Assembly (NCBI GenBank): GCA_011037195.1
Contig: JAAEAF010001539.1
Coordinates: 62,001 to 126,000, forward strand
Source: Triatoma infestans
Taxonomy: Eukaryota; Arthropoda; Insecta; Hemiptera; Reduviidae
Length of the DNA: 64,000 nucleotides
Direction: 5' to 3'
Under the pieces are notes generated by a model. That model saw nothing but the letters and a program-made list of their open reading frames with translations, ran no database searches and was not told the DNA's origin. Position numbers and translations under genes: made by a program. Positions 10,271-21,812 of the stretch are shown one piece after another. Position 1 is the stretch's first letter. Each line of letters starts with the position of its first letter.

Positions 10271-11781
10271 ACTCAATTTGGAAAATTTGACACGAATGCA
10301 TTCAGAAAAGTGCTTGAATCAATCATCATCAACACGTGAAATCTAAAGTCACAGATAATCTAGTAGTAATTGGTGAAATAATTTTTTCTGTAACAATAAT
10401 TGAAAGAAAAGTGATGAAGCTTTATACTCAGCAGCTGGCATTTCATGTTCCAAGAATTCGTTGGAGCCTTTTCATGAAAATTCCAAAAATACCGAAACCT
10501 ATTCTATTAACTTGCACTTCGGTTTAGCCGACTTTCTGCAAATACATATACTATAATCTAAGCAATGCTTAAAAGAAATGCATTTACAGTTTATATATAT
10601 AAATATTTACAAATGAAATTTTGGGCGGTGCTAGTAGACATCACTGTTTGTTGAATCAATAAACATGTAAACAGACGCAGTTGTAACCACTTAGAACTAA
10701 GTTATCGGCCAGCAGTCAGAGAGATGGATTGCTTTTTTTTAAGCTGTCGAGCTATACAATTTTGTTTATAAAATGCATTACACTAGTTTCCCTAGAATTT
10801 TATATGTGAATTTTAAAGAACTACACACTGTACTAAAGTGACACTTGAGCGGAAAGATTAACATTTCACCCAAATTTATCCAAACATCAATTTATCTGGA
10901 TGTCTGAAATAAAAGTATTTATGGTGCTGTTGGCACACGAATTTTTGAGAAAATCATTGGAGCAATTTTCGTGAAAATCCTGAAAAAAAAAAAAGAAAAG
11001 CAAAATCTTTTAATAACATATACATCCGGCTGGTGACAGAAATCTGCTTTGCTGTGGAGTTTCCTAAACAGAACATAAAGTTTGAACTTCTTGAGATTTG
11101 TTTTCTTTTTTGCGTTGTTCTCTAATATGGCTCCAAAAACAATTCACACATAAATCATTCACATATCACAAAAATCTACACACATAAATTCCTATCATTC
11201 CTCTAAAATACACTTCATTACAATGTATGATTCTAACACTTATATAATATGAAGGTACTTTAAAATGTATTACGAGAATTCCAAATTTGAAAAAATCGGT
11301 TAAACGGAAATGCGATTACAAAATAGCTACAAGCGGGTGTTATCGCGGAGAATTGGCCCTTTCTGGTGGCTATATATGAAATTCTCCATATACGATTTCT
11401 ATAATCCATTTTAGACGATGTTAATGATGCCGAATTCAATGTTTCAGATCTCTCACCCAGAAGGGGAAGGCCAAAAATTTAGAATTACTTCCCCATATTC
11501 CAATAACAGAGGAAAAATATGAAGATATGGTTTTATTAGCGCGTATATACTGTCAATTTACCAAGAATACTTGAAGCAGTTAAAATTGAAAATTCCATTT
11601 CCGAAAAAGAAGAAGAAATCAGGAATGATGAAAACCAAGTATCCAAAATCATAATTACAAAATGTAAATGAATATTTTTTTTGTTCTAATAAAATAATTA
11701 TTTTTTATTGTGTCACATTTAAGATGTTCAGTTAATTTTGGAAATTGTCTATTACTCTAATCATTTTAAATTTCAGAAATC
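10271..11781. other. Spacer with family P fragments
   Basis: Short blocks resembling family P (10500-11100 forward; 11150-11290 inverted, ending in an AATTCCAAATTTGAAAAAATC-like block and GGAAATGCGA) lie in otherwise unrecognised AT-rich DNA. No gene was seen. Confidence 0.45.
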
Positions 11782-12177
11782 ACATTCCTTATAAGTTGTA
11801 AATTGGATGTTGAGGTTCGGTCATACAAAAGAACTCTTTTTAAATTTCTACCGTCATTTCGGCAAATTTATTGCCTTCTTCAGGGTCTGCACTAACTGAA
11901 AATTTTTGTAAGTACATTTCCTAAGTTATTTCCATACTTTACTCTTATATACGCCACCTATTGTCAAAGTTTTAATAGGGTTGATTTAGTTTAATATTGA
12001 TCTGTTCCACAACAATAGTTTGAAATAAATTTAAATGTGCTATATTTATATCAGACTTTTTATTTAGTTTATTTATATAGTTTATTTTAAAAAATTTGTA
12101 TTTTGAAAATATTTATATTGAGTTCATATTTTATGTTGTTTCTATTTTTTTTTTATTTGTATTAAAACCTTTGTACA

Positions 12178-12215
12178 GACCCTGAAGAAGGCAATAAAAA
12201 TTTGCCGAAACGTCG
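12178..12215 (+). ncRNA. Hammerhead-like motif, 5' direct terminal repeat of Penelope-like element
   Basis: CTGAAGA (12182-12188), an extra A, a GGCAA/TTGCC hairpin, GAAA, the 4-nt palindrome ACGT, then GTC followed by GATAG. Helix I pairing is weak: one G-C pair at the junction. Confidence 0.5.
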
Positions 12216-12273
12216 ATAGAAATTTAAAAAGAGTTCTTTTGTATGACCGAACCTCAACATCCAATTTATAACA

Positions 12274-12775
12274 TTGAAAATAGCGGTCATAACGAACACC
12301 AAAAACATCAATACTGCTGAGGTGAGCACTAATTTCAACTGTACAATGGCTTTTTTTACGTCCATCTCCAATACCTATGGTAATGATGACTGCATCATTT
12401 TAAAAAACTGGACTGAAGAAAATAGGAAATTGGAATCCGTGTTTGAACCAAAGGATTTTTTTATTAACTTGTAGACGCCGCGGAATTTTTCCACAGCACA
12501 TTACGGATAACATAAAACTTCCAGTTTCTGATCACCATCCATTCACTTCTGAATTAAGTATGGCCATTTTAAAGTTTAAAAAAAGTATTTTAAATATAGA
12601 AATAAAAATTTGCATTCATAATATAAATTTATGTAATAAAAAACTTCATAATTTGAAGTTAGATATTCAAAAACATTTACCACAGGAAATTATTAGTCAA
12701 TTCTGCAATTACAAACAGTCTGCCTTCAATAAGTTTTTTGTTAAAATTAAAGATAGACAAATACGAAAAAATTAA
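12274..12775 (+). pseudogene. Penelope-like polymerase, N-terminal fragments
   Basis: Two overlapping frames cover the region ahead of the reverse-transcriptase fingers. A lysine-rich stretch with HNINLCNKKLHNLKLDI is typical of the N-terminal extension of these proteins. At least one frameshift separates the two pieces (around 12443-12474). Confidence 0.55.
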
Positions 12776-13082
12776 TAACTTAGACAAGAAACATACATCA
12801 AATTTAAACTTAACATTTAATGAATCTTGGTTCATCAATCTTACAGATATAGATATGCCTAGAAATGTTAAATTATGCTTAAGTTTAGGTCCTAAATTTG
12901 CTATTCCTTGCTATAAAAACAATATCCCAATAACTAATATTATTTGCGATATAGAATATGGTATTGATAAATTAGATGTAAATGAACAAGATTCTGCTAA
13001 AGCAAAATTGTTAATATTATCACCAACCATTTACATAAATCCCAAACCCATCAACATTCTACATCACATATCTCGTCCCTAG
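12738..13082 (+). pseudogene. Penelope-like polymerase fragment upstream of RT core
   Basis: A 114-residue open piece is rich in lysine and asparagine, including NVKLCLSLGPKFAIP, a block found just before the reverse-transcriptase core in this family. It ends at a stop, and the next fragment opens in another frame at 13252. Confidence 0.6.
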
Positions 13083-13251
13083 TGAAAGCCTCAAAATTAT
13101 TCCCTTCTCAGAATCCCAACATCATAATCCTCTCATCCGACAAATCCAAACAAACAGTGGCAATGTACAGTCATGAATACGATAAAAAAATTCTTTCTCT
13201 AATTTCTGACTCAGAAACTTACATCAAACTTAATAAGTTTCATCAAACTCG

Positions 13252-13698
13252 ATGAAAACAACTACTAACAAACTAATTACAGACTTATACAAACAAAAAT
13301 TAATTGATCTCAATACTAAAATTTGTCTCTCAAATTCCTCACCCACTCCACCAAAAATCTATGGCTTAGTTAAGACACATAAAAACAATAATCCATTACG
13401 ACCAATAATTTCATTCATCAATGCACCTACATATAACCTTTCAAAATTCCTAACCGACATATTAAAACACATTTCTGATAACAGTTACAATATTAAAGAT
13501 TCCTTTAAGTTAAAAGAAAAAGTATCCTTATGCCATAAAAATCTCCACCAACTATATCCTTATTTCATATGTTGCTTCACTGTTTACAATGTTCCCATTG
13601 AAGAAACGATAGAAATCATAAAAAGGAATTTTCATCTTTTAGAGAATAAAACTAATATTCCTCCAAAAATTCATATCTCTGTTATCCCATTGCTGTAA
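13252..13698 (+). pseudogene. Penelope-like reverse transcriptase, fingers/palm part
   Basis: This 148-residue open piece includes PPKIYGLVKTHKNNNPLRPI, the very typical finger motif of Penelope-like reverse transcriptases, then a long FNLSKFL-type helix and the region preceding the first catalytic aspartate (around CFTVYNVPIEETIE, where FDVxSLF[T/P]xxP is expected, so the catalytic aspartate looks lost). A frameshift near 13698-13745 leads to the next piece. Confidence 0.75.
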
Positions 13699-13744
13699 AT
13701 CAGGATATTTTCAACACTTTTACCAACAAATCTTTGGTACAGCC

Positions 13745-14137
13745 ATGGGAAGTAGCCTAGGACCTTCTCTTGCGGATATCATCATGTCTGAATTAATTCA
13801 AAATTCTATTAAAAAACTACCCTTTACAATTCCTTTTTTCTTCAAATATGTTGATGACTGTTTAATCGCTGTTCCTAAAGAACATATCCATACCATCCTG
13901 AACACCTTTAATACATATCATCCTCGTTTACAATTTACACACGAAGTAGAAATAGATAATAAAATTAATTTTTTAGACATGACGATTATCCGTGAAGAAA
14001 ATGGTTCTCTTATTACCAATTGGTTAATGAAATCCATATGTTCTGACAGATTCCTCCAATTCCTTTCTAATCATCCATGTAACCAGAAAATCAACTTTGT
14101 TAAATCCTTTAACAAACGTGTACTTCACCTTAGATGA
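13745..14137 (+). pseudogene. Penelope-like reverse transcriptase, catalytic palm and thumb
   Basis: The piece opens with MGSSLGPSLADIIM (RT motif 4, substrate-pocket region) and contains FKYVDDCLIA (tatgttgatgac at 13846-13857), the YxDD catalytic pair, followed by NKINFLDMTI, the hydrophobic strand after the active site. Both aspartates of the second catalytic motif are kept. The frame shifts again near 14100 into 14097-14363, which runs straight into the terminal repeat. Confidence 0.85.
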
Positions 14138-14316
14138 TGAGAACAAGTTAAAATTATCTAAGATATTTAAAAATAATGGCTATCCTCTCCATATAGTACA
14201 AAACATATTATACCAACGATCCACCGATAATATGATCAACCTGACTCCCTCTACGCCATCACAACAACTTCCAATATCCAATACAAGGTCTAACAGAAAA
14301 TTTTCAGTTAGTGCAG

Positions 14317-14353
14317 ACCCTGAAGAAGGCAATAAATTTGCCGAAACGTCGGT
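14317..14353 (+). ncRNA. Hammerhead-like motif, 3' terminal repeat of Penelope-like element
   Basis: ACC, CTGAAGA (14320-14326), an extra A, hairpin GGCAA/TTGCC, GAAA, the palindrome ACGT, cleavage GTC, then GGT pairing with ACC as helix I. It is better preserved than the 12178 copy. Confidence 0.6.
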
Positions 14354-14828
14354 AGAAATTTAAAAAGAGTTCTTTTGTATGACCGAACCTCAACATCCAA
14401 TTTACAACATTGAATATAGCGGTCGTAACGAATAACAAAAACATTCCTTATAAGCTAAAGAAAATTTTTTACAATAATGACATTTTGTAAATTATTCAAA
14501 AGCAAACCTTTATTTATCTCGAAACGAAAAACATACGACCTATACCACTTTCATAATCATAGGCACAAATAATATATACTACTTTTAGAATACCAAAATG
14601 TGAATGTGTTGTGAATTCACTAATTCGACTTACTTGATAAATTTAAGAGTAATTAAAAATCTAACCTGAATCTTCGCCTTACAACTTTCAAATATCTCAT
14701 CCTGCCTGTTCCAGTGGTCTTCCTCCTTTGTGCTTTCACACTCCAGTTATCTATAAATCAAGCACTGCATTAACCCAATTTATTAGTTATCAAAACGATA
14801 TTATCACATAGTGAAGTAAAATATTAAA

Positions 14829-15063
14829 ATGAGATGTTTGCACGGCAATGGCCAGAGGAGTTTTTAAAGAAAAAGAATTCTTTGTGCTCTACGTTTCGGG
14901 TACCATTGGTGCCCTTCTTTAGGTCTCAACGTTCTCAACGTTTACTCCTCTCCTACCTAAAGAGCTACTGAAGAAGGGCACCAATAGTGCCCGAAACACA
15001 GAGCAACAAAGAATTTTTTTTCTTTAAAAACTCCTCTGGCCATTGCCGTACAAACATCTCATT
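14829..15063. mobile_element. Inverted-repeat element with hammerhead-like arms (family 3)
   Basis: The left arm from 14829 (TGAGATGTTTGCACGGCAAT onwards) is the reverse complement of the right arm ending at 15063, with about 100 bp per arm and a short unpaired centre. Each arm has a CTGAAGAAGGGCACC...GTGCCC-GAAA core. In the right arm the cleavage triplet is replaced by ACA, and in the left arm CTGA has become CTAA, so both look inactive. The sequence is unrelated to families 1 and 2 outside the core. Confidence 0.7.
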
Positions 15064-16489
15064 GTAATTTTAAGGCCTGGCGATTTGAATTCCATTTTAA
15101 AATATTAAAACTTTAAAGTAGCCTTCAAAGTTTTCTTGCTCACTGATTTAAAATTTTTAATTCTTAGTAAAAATGAGGAGATTCAAAGGAAAAATTGACC
15201 TCCTCAACAATATAAATATCAACAGCTTCACCATTAAATGTGACTTTCCCATGCCTCATGTAACAAAAATGATACAAAATGTTCAAAACAATAAATATAA
15301 CTCAAAATATTAATTTATTTTGCAATTACTTGTTACTGTTATCTAGAAGATGAAGACTGCTCATCAAACAACAGATGGTTTTCACAGTAACTTACATATA
15401 TTTCTCTATTTTTGATGGGTTTAATATCTGCCCCAAAGTGGTATTAAGTCGAAAGAAACTGAATATTCTGTAAAAGTACTAATACTATCAACCAAACTAT
15501 AACAAAATTGTTTTTGAAATAGAAAGTCACTAAAAAAGCACCTTTTCCAACTAGCATTCAGAGCCTGTATGTATTCGTTACTGACATAGGTAAGGGTTAT
15601 CCCCACCCGAATGTAACTTGTGTGTATTACTTAAAAATACAGTTGTTATCAAGCAGTGGACTTGTGTATATCCTCAAACCCATCACAACATATTAGCTAC
15701 TATTTATTTCAAATATTAATATTAGTTACATTATCGAAAATGTAAAAAAAAGTAGCAGCAGTTGAGAAAGTGAGAAATATTCACCCACGACCCAGAACGG
15801 CTTCGAATGCGGTTCAATTTGAAACTTGTAAATAAAATAATTTATTAATGCTTTATAATACTATTTAGATATATTTTAGTTGGCTTTAAGAAGGAGTGAA
15901 AGCGGTTTTATTTATTCACGTTTTCCACGGCAAGAAACCCGCTCTTCAGATTAATGCTTTCTAGACATTATCTGTCAATTTCCAAATACAACATATAGAG
16001 CTGCAATCTGACATTCCATTTTCAGCTATCCCACTAGTTTTATGTTGCCCACATTTACTTTTTTAAAGGTTTAAAATATTAATGAATTTTAAGTAAATTT
16101 TCTATAGCAGTGATCGCAAATGGATATTTTGATCTAACACAATCTCTATTTAAACGGCTTTCCTACCTACTATGAACTCAATAATATAGCACCAGATATA
16201 AGGAAAATTATATTTTTGCTATCAGCTACCGTTACTATATGTATGTTTTAAGTTTGGACCTTCTTCTTCCAATGTGTCCGAGATAACCTAAAGTGTTGGA
16301 CACTTCTGTTGTAGATAATAGTCAATTTTTCACCACCTACATATAGCCCTCAGTATTTCCTTTTATCTGAACCTTTGTGGGATTCTTTTTCGTATCAAGA
16401 GAGTTTGCGGATGTAACTCCTATAGTAACAACCTAGACTTAAAATTAACATTATTCCGTCATAAATTATCATATTGTAAAACACTTAGG
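15064..16489. other. AT-rich intergenic sequence, nothing recognised
   Basis: Only short chance frames are seen, and no family assignment was possible. Confidence 0.4.
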
Positions 16490-17700
16490 CCTAGATCCAT
16501 AGTAACGTACTCCTCATTAGTCTGGTGGCATAGTACGAGAGGGAGAAAATGCTGGGTAAGATCCAAAGGCTTGCCTGTTTGGGTATTACTGGTGCTATGA
16601 GCTCCACTCCCACGGCGGCCTTGGAGATCCTCCTGAGACTTCCGCCGCAGCATATGATTGCGGGGTGGAGGCCCTAAGGACGGCCAGCATTCATAACCTC
16701 CAACTCGGAAAAAATCGAGGGGCATGGTACAATATTCAGGGAATTAGAGAAAATTCAGGTTGACGACTTCACATGTGGATGCTAATTACCACAATGGCCC
16801 AAATACGAATAAAAACAAAATCGTAGTATACACAGATGGCTACAGGTCCTGTGTAGGGCTACAGGTGCCGTGTCGGGGCTGGCGGGCATATTAGGCACGC
16901 TGGCAGCATCGCCATATCTCTTGGTAGCATCCCAAGGGTCCTTCAGGCTGAAATATTCGCCATTTTAAGTTATGCCTGATATCTTAGGGATAAGGGCGCA
17001 ACGAGCAGAAGAATTATGATCTTCTCTAATAGCCAGGCCGCACTAAAGGCTTTAGAGGCGAACTGCATCAGGTCGAGGATTGTTAAAGAATGCCGTGACC
17101 AGTTAGAATCTCTGGCAAGCCATAATAGCCTTCGGCAAGGTTGGGTGCCGGGGCACAAAGGCAAGGTAACGAAGAGGCCAAAAGGCCGGCAAAGGAGGCG
17201 CCTCACGAGCGCCCATTGGTTCGGAGCCTTTCTGCGTCATCTCGTACAGAACTGCATGTGGAGCCATTGAAAAATGGCTAACACGGAAACATACATTATT
17301 TTGGGAAAATTGCGGGGCTGAGGCACTCCATCACTCAATCTATCCTCGGCAGAACAAAAGTGGAGCTAAGGAGAATTACTAGTTACAGGGCACTGCCATC
17401 TATGGAAGCATCTGCATAATATGGGTCTCTCTGCGGACCCAATTTGCAGAAAATGCGGCCAAAAGGATGAGACACAGTTTCACTTTTTTGGAGAGTACGT
17501 GCACTATGCTCGCAGATGATTCCTGAAATTTGGCACCCACATTCTGGAGCCGAAGGGGGATCAGAAATTTCACTCGCCTCAGCTCTGGCACTTTTTTATG
17601 ATACAGGGCTGATGTGAGGCGTTTTTAGGGGTGCACAATGGTCCTAACTGAGGTCTAAGTGCTGAACCTCCTTCATGGAGGCCCCGAGTTACTAAATTAG
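16490..17700 (+). mobile_element. LINE 3' part (R1/Jockey-type) with RNase H remnant
   Basis: Reading frames with several stops give MLGKIQRLACLGITGA and ALEILLRLPP (about 16545-16660), the conserved end of the reverse transcriptase in R1/Jockey-group LINEs. An RNase H domain follows: KIVVYTDG (16832 on), FSNSQAALKALEAN (17025 on) and WVPGHKG (17143 on). After it come a cysteine-rich end and a tail reaching TTAGATTAGATC near 17700. The active-site aspartate of DSQAA reads N here (FSNSQ). A second 3' fragment of the same family is at 20590-20755. Confidence 0.75.
17016..17270 (+). pseudogene. RNase H domain fragment of the LINE
   Basis: An 84-residue open piece holds the second half of the RNase H fold: MIFSNSQAALKALEA, then CRDQLESLASHNSL and GWVPGHKGKVTKRPKG, where GNExAD would be expected after the GHKG. 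The change of D to N in the DSQ motif and the loss of the GNE motif mean it is inactive. Confidence 0.7.
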
Positions 17701-18902
17701 ATTAGATCTAAATGTTGAGACCTGTTGCACATTACAATGGCAGCGGAGGCCTGAAAGATTATACAATCAACCATGTTATCTACACAAATGATCTGCAAAG
17801 TTATGAATAAAGTGGATCGGGTTAATTGTTTCTCGTGCAAACTATCCAGCAAAAACATCCAAAATTTATGTGGTTCACGATTAGTAAATTTTATTCAACG
17901 GAGAATCTACTACGCAATGAAGGAACGTTGCAAGGAAGCAGCTCCCGGAATCTGGACGCAATTCTGAGAGTGAGTGTGTTATCAATTTAAATTCTTCAAA
18001 CTTTTTTTTTACTTTTCGAACTTCTATTTCACGCATCCGAATATTGTAATATTTAAAATTGGAAAATACTGAATTGTTATTTAGTAATAATATGAATTAC
18101 AACATCATTTGAGACAAAAAGATAATTTAAAACTGATTTATTTTGAAATGCTACTATCTTTCTTAAATTGTTCTTCCAACCCAGGAAATGTTTCAATAAC
18201 AGTGTTAGGAAGGTGTGTAATTGGTTATGTACTTAAATCATCATAATGATAATATTTAACAACATAACAACTTAACGACACTAGCACGGAAAGCAATGGA
18301 GAGAATTCGTCAGCTTTCTACTTTAAGGAGTGCAGCTCACCTGTTAGAGAGATAAATAAAAAAAAAATAAACTGAATTTGTAACGTTCAGTACAAAAAAT
18401 TCAACCACTAAATGCATACATTAAAAATTTAATTTGCTCTACTTTAGTTACTTTACTCAAAAAAGGTTTCTAAAATTATTTCATAGAAGCAATCGGGAAT
18501 TATTATCGAACAAAAAGCTACCATGGTTACTAACAATGTCTGAGCTTTTTGCTTGGATATCCACATTGGGCACATCTTGATTTCTGGATATGATATGAAG
18601 ATCTGCCACACCTTCTACAAAGAGTGTGAGTCTTATTACGCCGCTTTCCAAAACTCGAAGTACCCTTTGTCTGAAAAATTAAATTTGAAAATCTTAGTAA
18701 ATATTTGTACTTTTTATAAAATAGAAACTGTAAACTTACAATTTTTCTATATAAGCATTATTACTGATTCTGTGATTATTATTGAAATGAATAAAACGAA
18801 ACAAGTGGGTTTTAATAGTATTTAGAATCAGAAATGTAAGGTGATGGGTTCGCATCACACATGTTTCCACATTATGATTCTAATTTAATATTCTAAAAGC
18901 AA
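17701..18902. other. Intergenic sequence, no gene recognised
   Basis: A 64-codon open piece at 17773-17967 (+) with CFSCKLSSKNIQNLC is followed by a GTGAGT donor-like site, but a stop precedes the site in that frame. No family was recognised, so it is not called a gene. Confidence 0.4.
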
Positions 18903-18982
18903 ACTATTCTAATTTAAAAATGAAACTGCAAATGATATCCGTCAGATTGATCCAATAATTAAGGATAAAATGAGAGTATTAT
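18903..18982 (+). repeat. Direct repeat upstream of Tim22, copy 1
   Basis: About 80 bp (ACTATTCTAATTTAAAAATG through GGATAAAATGAGAGTAT) repeats at 20353-20432 with about five mismatches, in the same orientation. The pair brackets the Tim22 gene. Confidence 0.85.
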
Positions 18983-19375
18983 AATTTTCCCAACTCACCA
19001 TATTGTCCGGTAAAAAACCAAGATGGACGAACTGAACCTCCTGTCCACGTCAAGACCTCCTATATTAAATTGTGAGTGAACACGTTCATTTTGTTTTAGC
19101 CTATTATTTAAAATTAATTTAAATTTACAGAGAGAATAGGTCAGATAGTCATAAAAGTTTATTATCAATATTAATACTTGATATAATTATTATAAAGATA
19201 TTTAATAAAGTAGTGGAGAAATTATATTGTTATAACTTAGCAGTGATGAAGGTTATGAAATGTAGGTTAAAGCAAATTGTCTTGGGCAGTTGGGGTGGTT
19301 TTTATTAGATTCTAGTGTAGAATGTAAATTAGTGAAAATAATGTTTATCGTATTAAAGTTACAAGTAATATAATC

Positions 19376-19930
19376 ATGCCAGAAAAAGTTTTTAATTTCG
19401 AAAGTGAGGAAGACGCTAAATTATTATCAAATTATTTTCTCGGGAACTTGTATAGATATCGGGAGAACATAATAATTCCTCGTAACCTAGGACCAGTACC
19501 ACTGAAAACACAAGATGAAAAAAGGGTGGAAGCATTCTTTGAAAGTTGTTTTTTCAAAACTGTAATGAGTTGTGTACTCGGCTTCGGGCTAGGAGCGGCT
19601 ATAGGTTTATTTACGTCTAGTGTTAATCCAAACTTTGCCCATGGACCAGGCAATGAAATCAGGCAACAGACTGCAAGGGAGATATTGCGAGAGATGAAAA
19701 CAACTAGTTTGAGTTATGCCAAAAATTTTGCGCTGATTGGTGCAGTTTTCTCAGCAGTAGAATGTAATATTGAATCGGCAAGGGGCAAATCGGATTGGAG
19801 AAATGGCACCTATGCTGGAGCTGTTACTGGAGGATTAATAGGTCTCAGGGCGGGAGTCAAAGCTGGTGTAGTAGGCGCTGCTGGATTCGCAGCTTTTTCT
19901 ACAGTTATTGATTATTATATGAGGCATTAA
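19376..19930 (+). CDS. Tim22: Mitochondrial import inner membrane translocase subunit Tim22
   Basis: This encodes the pore-forming subunit of the TIM22 complex, which inserts multispanning carrier proteins into the mitochondrial inner membrane. The 184-residue frame is complete and uninterrupted, close to the usual 180-200 residues. A soluble N-terminus (1-50) leads into [20 protein letters not shown] (first membrane segment, about 57-80). The intermembrane-space loop has the conserved helix AREILREMK (100-108). [22 protein letters not shown] (113-134) and [20 protein letters not shown] with a final hydrophobic segment follow, ending IDYYMRH. Cys58 and Cys130 correspond to the disulfide-forming pair known in this family. 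The gene has no intron here. A variant poly(A) signal ATTAAA lies about 35 bp after the stop. It sits alone between repeat-rich flanks. Confidence 0.96.
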   Translation: MPEKVFNFESEEDAKLLSNYFLGNLYRYRENIIIPRNLGPVPLKTQDEKRVEAFFESCFFKTVMSCVLGFGLGAAIGLFTSSVNPNFAHGPGNEIRQQTAREILREMKTTSLSYAKNFALIGAVFSAVECNIESARGKSDWRNGTYAGAVTGGLIGLRAGVKAGVVGAAGFAAFSTVIDYYMRH

Positions 19931-20352
19931 TGTTGTACATATTGTAAAAAAAAATATCGTTTTATTAAATACTGTTACATCAGTTGTTTATAAACCGTTA
20001 TTCTATACTGCTTATGTTGGTCTTATTTCCTATAACTTTATTTTTTTTTAGTATAATAGGTCATTTATTTCCATAAACAAAACATTAAAAAGAAATCATA
20101 TTTTGAATCCCACAGGTCCAAAATTGCGAGTTTGTACATTAGGAATAATAAGTTTCAAAGTAACAATAAGTTTAAGCAGTTCTTAAAGTAAAGAAAAGGA
20201 TATAAATTGGAATAATCAAAATCAAATAATAAAGCAATGTGATAGATCTTCATGTCAAGTTTCTGGATTGTCCATACCAAATATCACCTATCATCAGATT
20301 TATGGCCAGCCTATGTTTCTTGATATTTATTGATTTATGGTGAAATAAAATT

Positions 20353-20432
20353 TACTATTCTAATTTAAAAATAAAACTGCAAATGATATCCGTCAGATTG
20401 ATTAAATAATTAAGGATAAAGTGAGAGTATAA
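20353..20432 (+). repeat. Direct repeat downstream of Tim22, copy 2
   Basis: This is the second copy of the 80-bp sequence at 18903-18982, sharing GCAAATGATATCCGTCAGAT and AATAATTAAGGATAAA. Confidence 0.85.
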
Positions 20433-20589
20433 TAAAAGTGAGATGCTAGATTTTCCTAATTTTGAGTTCAGTAATTGTAATTTATTGGTTTAAACTCTTC
20501 GTAGAAGTGAGATAAATCTAAAAAAGACAAATATTTTCTTAAAACTCCAAAATTTCTCAGCATTAGTAGTAAATTGTTTGAGTTATCCT

Positions 20590-20755
20590 GAAATTAGGCG
20601 CTTCCATTCTGGAGCCGAAGGCGGGATCAGAAACTTCACTCGCCTCAGCCCTGGCGTTCTTTAATGAGACAGGGCTGATCTATCTACAGGGTACACAATG
20701 GACCCACTCGTGGTCTAAGTTCTGAACCTTTTTGGACGCTCCGGATTCTAGATTA
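20590..20755 (+). mobile_element. 3'-end fragment of the R1/Jockey-type LINE
   Basis: CATTCTGGAGCCGAAGG, CTTCACTCGCCTCAGCCCTGG and CACAATGG...CTAAGTTCTGAACC match 17538-17690 at high identity. The copy is extremely 5' truncated. Confidence 0.75.
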
Positions 20756-20759
20756 GAAG

Positions 20760-21720
20760 TTTGATGAAATTGAAGAATTATCTGCATAAAGCGGGTCTGC
20801 AGAAATATAAATTACTGTCGAATTGGATTGAAAAAGTAGTATTGAAATAAGCAGAGCTGTTACTGGCGGTTCCGTCTATCCTTGAGCAGGAATATGGCTG
20901 GTTGTGAGTTAGGGGGTTTATTCGCAACATTTGCTCAGTTCCTTTGATATAAAATCGATGATAAATGAAATAATTTTACAATAATTACGTTAAACAAATT
21001 CTTAAAGAAAGAACCATATTTTTATTTTTCTGATGCTCTAGCTAGCTGGTAGAAGTATAATTCCAATAGATTTTTCATATTGGTATCTAAATTAGTGAGT
21101 GATCTTGGGGCATTTGAATTAGAAATAGTTCAACATGGGCCGGTAAATGACGGTGGTAGTCGCTGTGGAGCTGAAGAATCTTAGTACGCGATTGGTACAA
21201 AGATATTGTGAGCATGTTTTCATACGCGGAAGGCGGTTTTCATATAAATTTAAACAATGATGCCCTCCCATTGTTGTTCGAAATAAACTGCGTATAGAAG
21301 ATAAGAGAGTATTTAGATATTTTAAGTTTTATGTGATTGAGTTTACCGTCTGAAGTGGATTTATAGTCTGAACTATATTCGTAGCTTTATGTTTATTAAT
21401 ATGGCTCCTCTCAGAAATATCGAGTACTGGGAGAAGATTAGTTTGTAAGTGTAAAGTGTTGTTTAGGTGGAGTGTATGGTAAGTAACTAATTTATTGTCC
21501 GAATGGGGAATGGATGCATTTGAAACAATTAATTATAGGATTTTAGCTTAGTAGTTATGGTGCTCCCAGGAATGTCGAGGATCGGGAGGCGGAGGTTAGT
21601 TTAGTGTCGTTAGATGGGCAGAGTGATGAATGGGCAAACATTATTGTATATATGTTAGATTAGTTCTCTCCAAAATAAATAGTGGGAGTTTAAAGTACTG
21701 TATAGACACGCTGCGCAATC
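20760..21720. other. Intergenic sequence, no gene recognised
   Basis: Two loosely similar segments near 21400 and 21570 share a GCTCCTCTCAGAAATATCGAG / GCTCCCAGGAATGTCGAGG theme and may be a decayed duplication. No open frame of note. Confidence 0.35.
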
Positions 21721-21724
21721 TTTA

Positions 21725-21812
21725 TTGTGGTTGGTTCCGCAGAGCTGGAAAGCATCAAAGATATTTTCCGTGATAGCCTGCTTCTTTTTGTGGTCAACGA
21801 CCGGTTTCGGGG
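21725..21812 (-). mobile_element. Left-arm fragment of family-1 hammerhead-type element
   Basis: GGTTGGTTCCGCAGAGCTGG, the AAGCATCAAAGATATTTTCC segment and AACGACCGGTTTCGGG match the left arm of the complete elements. The copy stops within helix II, so the ribozyme motif is incomplete. Confidence 0.75.

Larger units (their letters stand above)
11796..14440 (+). mobile_element. Penelope-like retroelement, truncated, with target-site duplication
   Basis: The element is flanked by the 14-bp direct repeat ACATTCCTTATAAG (11782-11795 and 14441-14454). It starts with an inverted terminal-repeat copy (to about 11930). A direct copy follows at 12172-12300, then reverse-transcriptase sequence broken over several frames, and a final direct terminal-repeat copy at 14312-14440. 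This 'inverted plus direct' terminal arrangement is characteristic of Penelope-like elements. All three terminal copies contain a CTGAAGAAGGCAA...TTTGCC-GAAA hammerhead-like core, which is decayed in the inverted one. No GIY-YIG endonuclease domain lies between the reverse transcriptase and the 3' terminal repeat. Confidence 0.85.

Noticed and set aside
17773..17967. Possible exon with CFSCKLSSKNIQNLC and a downstream GTGAGT
   Set aside because: The open frame ends in a stop before the donor, and no acceptor-side partner or family was recognised.
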